This document shows, piece by piece, positions 1-12,300 of a stretch of DNA of 64,000 nt. The translations under genes and the position numbers were made by a program. Source of the stretch: Purshia tridentata (taxonomy: Eukaryota; Streptophyta; Magnoliopsida; Rosales; Rosaceae). The stretch is taken from contig QANT01006286.1 of the NCBI GenBank assembly GCA_003254885.1, forward strand, positions 20,757-84,756, read 5' to 3'. Within the stretch, counting starts at the first letter, position 1, and the number at the start of each line of letters is the position of its first letter. The notes under the pieces were generated by a model that made no database searches, was not told the DNA's origin, and was given only the letters and a program-made list of their open reading frames with translations.

Positions 1-154
1 ATTAACTTTCTGGGAATTTAATATAAAAATTTATTATAAAATAGTAGAACTACAAAATCTATAAGGACTTGAAATTTTGAAAAAATTAATTACTGAAAAG
101 GTAAGAGGGAATCAGCACTTAAAACACAAATCAAACTCACCAATATATTCTCCG

Positions 155-1060
155 TACTTACAGCCTTTGCCACGTCTGCGAAGACCAAATTCGCCACTGT
201 GACATTAAAAATAAAAGATTATCAGTTACCAGCAAGGTTATAGAATTCATGTGATCATTACAAATTCGGCAATTTCCTTGCTCTTTTCGATACAATATAA
301 ATTCAATGAAGCAAAAACTTCCCATCCCCACTAAACGATCACTAAAGAAATTGTTCTAGAACAACAATTAACTTCTCACAACTTGAAGAGTAAAAAAATT
401 CACGAATTCCAGACAGTATCCAGAAGACAAAGGAATTAGAAAAGTTCCTCTGAGATTTGTCTCAACCTTTGAAGTTACACCTATTCACTATACATATGAA
501 AGTTCACTTCTTTGGAAAAAGAAGAAAGGCTGTTACCTGCCATGGAAAATGTCTTAATTGGGAACCTGCTGCTGCTTCTATCTTTCTTTGCCAACGATCC
601 AAAATCTTGGCAAATATCCTGAGGCGAAGAGTTTCCCTTCAGCATTCTGATGGGTACCATATATTTACCTTCAAGATAAAAATTTGACAAATACAATTAT
701 ATCAGTGTATGCATACACACAAATGTAATGTTTCTGAAAATCGCTTAAAGACAATAATGCATAATTATGATTTACTCACCGCGACTGCTTTTCTGGCCAT
801 GCTTGCAGCTCGAAATTTTGAAGGAACTGATGCTGTAGCTGCCGCAATGGTTGGTAGCCAAACTCATCTGTACAATTATCATAGAAAATCTCAAAACAAA
901 GAAAACAAAAAAGAAAATTATAACATATGTTTGGCCGACAAGAAAACTTTTCAGCTTGGTTTCACTCGTTAGGAAAACCGAGAGAAGAAATCACGAGTTT
1001 GAAGGTTTGCTCTACCTCAAGTTTGGATTTGTTTAGCAAGCAACAGCAAAGTAGCAGCAG
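155..1060 (-). other. Possible spliced minus-strand gene, frame unresolved
   Basis: Read on the minus strand, this stretch has exon-like blocks with good splice signals. One block at about 784-867 ends in a strong donor (GTGAGTAAA). A second at about 533-665 is followed by GTAACA, and a third lies at about 155-198. One phase-consistent reading starts at the ATG at 867 and continues into the second block as a Ser/Lys-rich chain. Two other frames are also open across the first block, and one of them is Ala/Arg-rich like an organelle presequence. I recognise no family and cannot choose the frame. A purine-rich stretch near 1020-1080 could be the 5' leader. This could equally be non-coding RNA. 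Confidence 0.25.
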
Positions 1061-1099
1061 CAGCGAAAGCAAGGGATAAGAGCGATTTGCGAGGGAGAT

Positions 1100-4000
1100 A
1101 ACGTCAATGGTCAAAAAATCATGATTATTCATAAATTGACATAAGCTAATATCAGAGATATGGGCCTACTGGGCTTACTGGTATCTCCAGTCCAGTAATA
1201 CATATGAGCTAATTGGGCTCACGGGCTGAGATAGTGATAACTTTGTTTTTTTTTTTGAAGTCTTGAAGTTGGCGGCGGAGTGGGGATGAGAAGAGGCTCG
1301 GTGAAATAGACATGTCTGTGAAGATGCGGACTACCTGCACCTGGACAGAAAGACCCTCATATAATTCTTTGGGTGCATCGTGATAATTCTCAGATAGCGA
1401 TACTTTATTCGTTTGTGGTTCGTTTGTGGTTGTTTGATCTCTAGTCCAGTAATACTAATACAGATTACATCGCTGTGACACTTATCTAACTCAGCAGAAC
1501 CTGGCAAGTCCACGAGATACACTTTGCAGCTTTCTGTCAAAGCCTCCATAGAACCCTTCTGGTAGCATCTAGGTAATGTAATATTGGAGGACAAGACGTA
1601 GTAGCCTGATATATTGGCATCCTAAAGAGAGGGGCAGGAGTACCACAGGACAGCATCATATGGTAAAAGCATGCACCCAACAATCAAAGAAGTAGAGTGT
1701 GTAAATGCCACTTTGGTTGTGATAGCAACTAGCAAGCATGTCAGAAATATAAAATTTAGTACTACTTAAGACTCTCTGAACAGTTGGATATTCAAAATCT
1801 GAATAAAAGTTTTTTGATGTAGCAGGTCATCCGTGCATGAAAAAACTGAGCAGAAGGGTAACACTTGGAGGAAATAATTAAATCATAGAGACACCAGAAT
1901 TTAGAAGGTGTAGTCTTAACTATCAGCAGCTGAAACAATCCATTTGCATGGAATGTATGTTTTCTAGCAAAAACATAGGTTAGCCATTAATCTCCAACTT
2001 ATTCTGCGGTCCAAAATCAGTTTGTGAAAGTTGAGTTTTCAATAACTATAAAAAACAAAAAGCTAAAGCAGCACTCTCTCTCTCTCTTTTTTCTTTCCAT
2101 TAAATTTCAGATTCTTTTTTTTTTAATTAAAATGTTCGGTGTGTAGCTTGCTCTGTATAGAAGGGACATAAGCTAATGTCACAAACTCCATATTATCAAT
2201 ATTCTCTTCTTCTTTTTTCCAGAATTTTTAACCACCTTACCAAACCTGGAAGAAAAGATCGTAGCTACAGTACAGGGTGCATGCAAAAGTGAAAGAGTGC
2301 AGAGCCCATATATTCTACTTGAGAGAAAACTGACTGTTTCATGGTTCACAAATTTATGTTGTATAAGATGCATATATGTATAAGAGTAACCCATAAATTT
2401 CCAATATATGATTGAAAATCTTCTTTACACCACCATTTTGAGGATGATCTGTTCAATTCAAAGAAATTTAACGATCTAAAATGTGGAATCTTTATGGGAG
2501 ATCTGTTGGCCTGATCAAAAAAGTGCTAGCTCAAGTTGATATTTGGATTCCGAGGCCGGATATATAGTCGATGTAGTAGGATTTAGGGTAACAGAATCTT
2601 CCCTCTTTTTGATCTTGGTGTCCTCGCCAAGCCATTTACTTGCCAATCGATCCACGTTATTCCGTTGTCATTAGAACTATCATGGCGGCGACCTTGACCT
2701 CATTGCCCTTGAATCCCAAGTAGGCAATGCCGCAATGGGCTGGGCTTCTCTGATAACATTTGCAACAACCCAATATAGGAGATTTCAAACAACAGCATGT
2801 ACCTCTATACGGTATAATAGAATTCTCCTTATGCAATGTCTAAGCAATAGTCATTTCTGGTGAGGACTCGAATGAGTCACCTACCCTGTATTGGGTACAA
2901 CCTAAAATGAAAATCCAATAGCCTTTTCTTAGTGTGTTCTTATCACCAATATTCCTGTTACTATATACTAACCTAATCTAACTTAGAACTGACTGTTGTT
3001 TTACAGGACAAGCCAGTGTTGCTGGATTTCTTTTTCCCTATTTTTACTAAATTGAACCCAGATTTTTATGTTGAATTTTCAATTTTCAAAGAGGGGAAAC
3101 TTAAACATACATCTTACCTTAAAGATCAAGGTATTTTGACATGTCATACGGTTTATATTGTGCTTCTAAGAATGTATAACAAGATTATATACAACTGTTG
3201 TTTTTCTGTTTCTTTTAATAACCACAGATAATGATGGCAAGACAGGAAGCTATAATAAGGGATGAATTTCTAGTAATGATCTCACTACCAACACTTATCC
3301 AAGATTTGAATCCTTGAAAATTTTGTAATCTTTAAATTTCACTTTGATGAGGTTTTCACTTCTCCGGCCATCATAGATATTATTTCAACTCTTGTTAGCT
3401 TAACCTATAAATAAAAATATCTTAATACTTTTTTATTTTTGACTAAGATCCAAAAATATTATTCAAATATTTTTAATATATTTAAAAAATATATAATATT
3501 ATCCTAAAACTAATGATATGTAAATCTTAATAGTATCCTAGTATTATCATAATATTATTCTAATTATATATTACTTTAATATTATAATATTATATTATAT
3601 ATCTTAATTAATATTATCATACTATCTTACGATGTTTAAGATCAAGACTCCACAGAGTTAGCATAAGCTATTTTAACCACAACCTAAGTCACAACCATGA
3701 CAGGCACATCTATTCCTATATTTCCACAGACATAATAGGGTGACTAAATATAAACTCCTTTTTACAGCAAACCACTGACCCAAAAAAAATAAAAGAAAGA
3801 AGAAGAAGAAACCACTGATCCATGCCAAGCCCATTCCCAGTTGCATGCGGGTTATAAGTTTATAACAGAAAAAACCTTTAAAAATGTTATTTTCTCTCTT
3901 TATGTTAAGGATAAAAACTAACCGTAGATCAATGAGAGAAGTATGACTGGGTTTGGTTGACCTAGTAGGCTAATACTCAATTTTTGAACTGGGGTAGTTA

Positions 4001-4641
4001 TCAAATCCATCAGAAATATTTGTTACTGACCACCAACATTCTTAATCAAGGCTTTACTCCATAACATCAAGGTTCTTATACAAAAGACTTGATGATTCTC
4101 TTAAGACTAACAGAACCACTGTGGCTAGGAGCATTATCGAGCATACAAGGATCCCAAAAATTTGTGAAAAGATGGCATTTTCATTTTTCACTCATAATAA
4201 AAGATAATATTTTATACCTGAAACAATCCCAAATATATATGGCTGAAACTTTGAGTGAAAAATCCACTCCTTTTCTAACCCTATATCCTTTCAGATTACT
4301 CTTTTTAAAGAAAAAAACACAATATTGCATTAATAAAATTACTTATGTTTCGCTTTGTAAGCTCACAGAGTCTAAATAGCCTAAGAGAGACAGAAGGAAG
4401 GCTTCTGTAACAACTGACACTGCGTTCTTAATTGAATTCCCATAAAAACCTTCTGAGCATCCAAGGAAAGAACAAGGTTGGTCCTGGGTGTATAATAACT
4501 TGTTTTAGCAAATCAGTATAAAATCTGGAAAGGAGAATCAAAATTTGATGATATATCCTTTTAATGAACAGTTAAATTTATAAAATCAAATTATACATGG
4601 AATTATAGTTTACTCGTAGAAGCTGTTTACCTGGTCTCTCT
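1100..4641. other. Intergenic, no supportable gene
   Basis: This 3.5-kb AT-rich stretch lies between the uncertain locus on the left and the 3' end of the VAL-like gene. It contains a CT run near 2074-2092 and a very AT-rich block at about 3410-3620. Short open frames occur on both strands, but none has recognisable domains or consistent splice partners. Confidence 0.5.
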
Positions 4642-6337
4642 TTAGACTTTTTTCTTTCCAAGTGTCGGAGATTTTTTCTGAAGAAGAAAAGATATCACAC
4701 ATCACTACTTAATTATAGTTTAGTAGCTCACTCGTTTGGCAAAAATTAAGGACAAAAAGATATCATGGCAACATCAAGCACATCCATATGTTACACCAAT
4801 TTCTCAAAAGACATACGAGAATGTTAAAGTTGCAATTGAAATTTTACCATCATCCAGAGTTGGAAATTAATCAAATATTCATATATTGCAAGACAGTGCA
4901 TCAGAAATTTATACATTTCTTTTCATAGATAATAAATTGAATATAATGGAATCGCTGGTTACTGTCTACTTAAACTTCCCCTTGGATATCATATGAAAAA
5001 ATTAAAAGAGAAGTATATAGCTTAGCTAATTTTTAGCATGTTAGAGGATATCATATATTATAGTCCCTTTAATATGGTCAGGCATGTGTGTAACTTTAAA
5101 AGCCTAATAGTAACGTAACTTTACAACCCTAATAGTAATCTAACTTTATTACAATCCTAATAGTAATCTAACTTTACAATCGTAATAGTGATGTAACTTT
5201 AGAACAAGTACAAAAGGGATGAGAGAATAGTGAAAATTGATCATCAATAAAAACTGAACGTTGATCAGTTTTATTGTGTTGGATGAACCATTCATACGGG
5301 TGAAAATATTAGGATGTGACCATAAAATTGAAGTAGGATGGATGATAATAATAATAACAATAATAATAATTAAAAATGATAATAATAATATGCAAGAGTT
5401 CGTATAGATTATAAAGTATCAAGCATTAGGAGGAACTTAATAGGATTCCCGTAAGGCCAACTTGCTCCATAGTACAAGGCATCTCAGTAACGATATATCT
5501 ATGAAATGGCTCTTTCTAAGATGTAGATGTTAAGATGGATGAGTAGCAGGATGAGAAAAGATAGAAGTAGGGATGATTAAATAAGTTATACATTCAAGGC
5601 GATAATCAAAGAAAATTTAAGGGAATGCATATAAGATGGTTTGATAATGTGCAACAAGGACTTAAGACTAGACCAGTATGGTATGGTGGCTTGACTTTGG
5701 ATGATGAAGCAAAAAGGACTAAAGGAGGCTACAACGGGTAAAAGTAGTCAAGAAGGATAGTCAAATATGTGAAGGGAATTAGGACTAAGATAGGACTGAG
5801 TAGTGGAAACAATTGTGTTGAAGATCCCAATTCAGTGACAAAAGAGAGACTCATTAGCCGGCCACAATTATCCGGGACAAATGATTACTAGGGTTAAGTT
5901 GAATCCTCATCACATAGCAAGAAAAAGTTTCTCCTCTTTCCAAGTTCATAAAGGATATGTTGTTTATCTTCTTGGGACCAATTTCAATTTCCTTGGGTAA
6001 TCTGAGATGATTGTGAGAGTTTCTAAGAAGTTACTATAGTTTGATTAGCAAAGACTCATGGTAGGACTCTCATGTGTCTGGACACTCTGGCCTCTGCCTC
6101 CTAGAAATTTGGCATGAATTTACATAAGAGAAAGAAAGCTTAATTTTAATTAATTCTTCATGATCTATAGAGCTAATCCCTGATCTTGAGCTATAAATGC
6201 TTGCCAGTCAGCTATCAACATAATAAAGACACCTAGCAGGTCCTCATACAAGAAATTATGTAATAACAAGTACTACCAGCAAAGGGTTTGCTGTCTTAAT
6301 CAAGCGTTGTGTCCCAGTTCACATATTAATTCACAAG

Positions 6338-6370
<33 letters not shown>

Positions 6371-9300
6371 TGTGTAGTATGTAGTACCTTAGAAGCTGAT
6401 GGAACAGTTGAAGTCTTTTTCGTTCCAATGACTAACTTCCCTTCTGGTTCCATCCGATGAAATGTCACTGCAAAATGCACCAGTCTTGATCACAAAACTA
6501 AGACACATCATGTTTTGTGCATAGGATATATAGCTCAGAAGCGTATATGTTTAAACCCCAGGAAAGCTTTCAGGAAATCCCCAGTATAACAGTGAAAAAG
6601 TATTCAAGATATTTAAATCATTGATGTCGATATTATTGAGAACGTAATTCAAACATGTAGCAGCAGTGATACAAAAGCAATAGAAAGGTCAAGGCAATTA
6701 GTTCTGTAGTTCTACTTCAAATCAGTATTTGAGATTAGCTAAAAATTAGGGTCTAACAAGTCCTAAACAGTAAAAACTGACAGAAAAAAAAGAAAAGAAA
6801 AAAAAGCAGCATGAACAAAACCATCAAGTACAAACTTATCAATTTGCTGAACACTGAATTATATAAAATACCTTTGTCGCCCACTTTCCATTGCATCAAG
6901 ACCATGTAATCCTTGATGCCTTCTAATACATACATCATTTTGCAGTTACCATTTTTCCAACTACGGAATCTAAATTCCCAGTCCTTGCCCGTTGTATCTT
7001 GAATTGTCACAGGGAATCTTTGTGCCTCAAAAAATTTCAGAAAATAGCCCTGTATTATTGGGATCAACACAGCAAACTTCAAGCTTAAAGACAAAGATGT
7101 AATATATTGCTGCTTGTTGAAATTTATATTCTCTAATTACCTAGCTGATTCAGTTAACAAAAGAGAAATGCACAAGGGATAGTTTTATTTCCCCTTCCTA
7201 AGATCCCTTCTCTTCTATTTTGCTTTACTTTTTTTTATTTCTGCAAGGATTTTGCTCTGCTACACACATTCATGCTGTTTCTACTTTATAATGGTAATTG
7301 TGTGTGTGAGTGAGAGAGAGAGAGAGAGATGCATAATGAAAGAATATCATACCTTAGAGATTAATTTAATTGAATGTATGGCCAAATGACTGCTCAACCT
7401 CAAATATGTTTTATCAATTCACAATTATAAAATGATATATGCTGACGATTTTTCAAATTTTAAAAAGATGAATAACGATGATTATTTTGAAAAGTAAAAT
7501 CAAAATATGGTTAAGACAATATGGTGCACCCTCTTCTAAAAAAGCTTTCTGAAGAAAAAATCACAGATCCCTCAAGCTTTTGTTGGGCTTGAGGTGCCAC
7601 CCTTTATATTGCACCAGCAGCCATCCTCATTATGAATTGAAGTACAGGACAAAACCATGAAGACTGATTATCTTTAATGTACAAAAGAAATCAAATTATA
7701 AATGATTTGAAAGCTTATATTGTGAAGCGTTGGGACTCACCTCTGCTTTTTTCTTTGGTATCACAAGACGTGCATTCCTGATATCAGTATCACTTGCGGT
7801 TAATGTCTTCTCAAACAGGGGTATAACATCAGAGTTGGAGCTTAGATTTGGTCAAGGACTCACGGATTTGAAAGCAAAAACTTGAGAATATATAGTAAGA
7901 ATGAGCTTTTGCAAACACTTGAGGCTTTTTTTCTTATAAAAAGAAGAGAATGAGTTTTTGCATTGAAGTAACGGTGATCTTATATTGTAATTGGAATGAA
8001 TTCAAACAACAAACAAAATCACTTCTATAATTATGCCAAATTGTAAAATATAATAAATATCCTCTTTGACACAAAAGAGTAGTGGATACTTTCCAGAGAT
8101 TTTCTGCACCGGCTCAATCATCTTAGGCAGATTTTGAAGATGGTTCTCTACGGAGGCATCCACTTGAGGTTTTTCATTTCCACCTCTGGTGTCACAAGCT
8201 GTATCTGCTCCATCAGATGAATCCGAAAATGCTGTTGGATCAGTCTTGTAGTTGGTAGCTGCAATAGCAGAGGACCAACTAGAGTGAGTAGTCACTCCCT
8301 CATTCAGAACAAAAACAAGCATACGGTAATTCTGTAACTCAGTTTTTCTTCATTTAATTTCTCCTCCAACTCTCCTGGCCTAAGAAAATTGAGGAAACAA
8401 AGGATATTTGCTTCTGCTCACTACCATTTCTTACTTTCTGTTGTTTTCTTTTTCTTTTCTTTGCCTTCCAAGTATTAAACAGTGTGTTATTTTTCTTTCT
8501 TTTTTAATTCTTAAAGAAATTTTCATTTCAAGCTATGAGTTGAGCACCTAAATATTGTCACATTTAACATGGGAATCAGGAATCTGACACAAACATCTGA
8601 TAATCTAGATAGACACATGCATATATTTGAAATTTTACTGTGTTAGATGTACATAAGTATCTATTTTCTGACTACTGTCACAATTTCAAGCTTCTGAGGT
8701 TGAGTAGTTGAGTTATTTCATAAGTCTCCACATGAGCGTCAGATATGGGTGGATATAAATGTTGTGCCCTCAGGCATCCAGCACACTATTTTTCAACAAG
8801 GGAAATATTGAAATACCAAAAAGCATAGATTGAAGCACTAATCAGCATTCTTATATAATTATATACCAAATGCAAAAGGCCTAAGGCTTTAAAAATTTAA
8901 TTGAAAAGTATGGCTAATTAAGGTATAAAGCTGTATAAACAATTACACCAGTTATCACTTCACCTGACTCAGATGACTTTTCAATTTCTAGTAAGCATTC
9001 AGTGCAACCTACGCCTCCAGAATCCAGTGTTTCATACTTGTACTGCGATACAATGCATCCACAGTGGAGTGGCTGCATAAGAAAATCAATCATTAGTTTA
9101 TTCCAAGAAAAAATGGATGGAATTAAAAATGAACAATCTAGAGTTTAAATCCTTATGTGAATTAACCTCCAATAGATATTATATTGATCCACACGCAGAT
9201 CTAAGAAAAAAACTGCCAAAAAAGAAAAAGAAAACAATAAACAATAAAAAAGAAGGAAGTATTCAGCTCACCTTCTCACAAAGAGAACAATCCCTCCAAC

Positions 9301-12300
9301 CAGAACCTTCTTCGCCTTCCACATGAAAGGTTTCACAAAATCTCCCATTTACATAAGCAAAACTAAATTTGCAAAGGATTAAGTCAGTTACCAAAAATAT
9401 GAAGAATAATTATCATATTTGCACTTTCAGGCTTTCATTATATAACCATGTAAAAAGCGCAATATTCAAAAACTTTACCATTGTCATTGAAAGCAATGAT
9501 CATTTTCATATGACAATAAATGCATATTAAATAAAACAATAAATGCATATTAAACATAACAATTTGAGCCTTTGAGGATATTGATAGCTAATCAGACTAA
9601 TCCGATATACCGGTACCTATTCAAAAAAATTAAATGGCTTCTCTATCTAGATGGCATGCCTATATGCATAAATAAATAAAAAGAAGCTATATATAAAATC
9701 CAATGACAATATTTTTTTATTTAGAAAACCTAACTAGAGAGACAGATAAAAAATAATAATAACACCAACAAATCTAAATAAAAGCACCAAGTAAGTTTTC
9801 TACCATTTAATCATTCACCAAATAGTGAAACACAAGGCAAGGAAACTTAATGAGTTTTATTTTGAGCAAAAAAAGAAACAAGGGAAAGAAAATTGCCTTA
9901 GGCCTTATTGAGTTAGTGAGAAACGGCGTTCCCACATTCAAACATCTCAAGATTAAGATTTACTAATATATCTCTTTTAATAACAGAAGAAATTTATGAG
10001 ACAAAAGTTGGAACAAGTGCAATGGCAGTGAATGAGCAGTCGCCCGAAGGTGCAATAAAAATCTCTAACAGCCACCTAGCTGCTCAAGCTAATATAGCAA
10101 ATACATAGCACAAAGCACACTCTTTAGAAACTGATGCCTGGGGGAAGCCCAAAAATGCACTCTATCCCACAAGAAATTCGCCGCCTGGATATTTGCCTTG
10201 ATAAATCTTATTATTTCTTTTCAACCAAACCACCCAAAAGCATCTCACACACAATAGCTCCACAACACTTTTGAACCTTTTCCCTCACCCCAAAGACACA
10301 ATATTTATCAATCAGTAAAGATACTCAGGAAGCTGGAATCTCCCAACTCAATCTTGCCTCCCTAAAAAGCTTATGCCATAACCTCAGTGCAATTAAACAA
10401 TGTAGGAATACCTCTTTATCACAAGAAATACCAAGAAGGTGATACAAACATTAAACCCCCTTCATTCAATATTATCACAATTCACAAGTATTAACCCATC
10501 CATGAGAAGTTATCAAAGCAAGAGCTTGCACCTTACAATGTACTTTAACCTTCTAAATAATCTCAGCTAGATTGAAAAAAGAAAGAGATGCTTCACCTGT
10601 TACCAATTAAATAGCATTATCACGAGAATTTTTTTGAAGATTCAGTTTCCCAAGAATTTTTTATCAAAAATCAAAGGATACAACGAGACATATAAATCAG
10701 AACTGGTAAGGAATAAAGCTCATCAATTTCAATATCAAAGAACTTTCAGCCCACTGAGAATAAGAAGACTAACAAACTAGCAACTGACACATTATGGACA
10801 AATGACAACTTATAAAGAAGCAAATATAAGAACCACAAAGGACACTCTTCAACTCTTTTATCTTCGTGAAATGTAATTATCTCCCCGTTTTGGGCAATAG
10901 AACAATGTGGGACCAGTACTAGTTATAACTTAACCTCCTATGTCCAACAGGGTGAGAGCAAGCCCAATGGACTCATCAGATGTGAGGTTTTATCTCAAAA
11001 GGCTTCAGTGCTATTAGTAGTGAATCACCCAACTTATGTATGGTAGATTGTTGAGTCACATTTCTGATGTGGAATAAACTCTATCCACACTTGTGGCTTG
11101 TATCGAGCCACTCAATCTCAAGAATCTCCACACTTTCAAATGTTATATTATTCTTCCCAACCTTATTGATACAGTTGATTGTATCAATAATGATTTTCTT
11201 AGATTATGATGTTATGGTTAGACTTCCTCGAAAATGAAGTGGCTTTGTTCCACCTTCTAATGCAACTACCATGTTATGACTTTATTCAAGTCAAGCTCTT
11301 GTACTTATGTTGCAAGTGGCAACATGAGAAGATTATGATCCACAGATATTGTCCAAGTATAGTCTCATCTAATATAGCTTTGCATTGAAAGGGCTGGAGA
11401 TGCAGTTTAGAAACTTTTGGAACCATGAGTTTGAATTTATACCTTTTAAGGTAAGATGTGGCCTATTCTTGTTATGGGCAACATGCACTAGGCTCAATGG
11501 TGAGATTACTGAACTACTTAACAAGTACAAGTGACTCTGGTTCGTCCAAGCTATTTATTGCCACCAATTTCAACTAAGTATATCCCTTTGAATTTAACTT
11601 GCTAGTATGGTATCATGACCCCTTTTCCTCAATTGGGATCATCCTTACTGATGAAGACTCCTAGAAAGGAAGAACGTAAGAGGCTAATTTGGAGAGAAGA
11701 AAAAATCGAAGGAGAAACTAACCAACTTTAATTATATGTAACCCAATGTTCAAAAATATCTAACATAATGACAATGTGGACAATTTATTAAGGTCGCGTA
11801 CAAAACCAAATAGGGAAACCTTAAAACAAGCCCTAAATCAAACCGATGACGCGACCGAGTTACAGACCTACACCCTATGACATCACATGTAAGTTTTTAG
11901 ACGCATATCACGATTCACGTCATTACAATAAACACGTAGGTAAATTAAAATATTCTTTCCAATAAAACAAGCCCTAAATCAAACCGATGACGCGACCAAG
12001 TTACAAAGCTACACCCTATGACATCACATGTAAGTTTTTAGACGCATATCACGATTCCCGTCATTAGTTTCATCAAGCTTAACACAGCGTGCCACAAACT
12101 GGCAAATAAACACGTAGGTAAATTAAAATATTCTTTCCAAGTTAGGCATTTTATCTATTTAAACCCCTCTAGGGTTATATTAACAAAAATCATATGTTTC
12201 CTATTTTCTTAATGTCATTCCTCTCCCTCTTTTTCACATATAAATTAATTCTATTTCTCAAAATTTCAAATTCACTAGACCTAGTTAACTACCAACTAGT

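Noticed and set aside
1331-1594. Minus-strand frame with CKVYLVDLPGSAEL, resembling the kinesin motif LVDLAGSE
   Set aside because: The match is only about ten residues. No P-loop, switch I or neighbouring motor exons are found on that strand, so chance similarity is more likely than a kinesin fragment.
2580-2720. Short minus-strand frame near 2.6 kb as a possible extra VAL exon or CW domain
   Set aside because: No Trp/Cys pattern of a CW domain is present, stops lie close by in all frames, and exon 8 of the VAL-like gene already ends in a stop at 4642.
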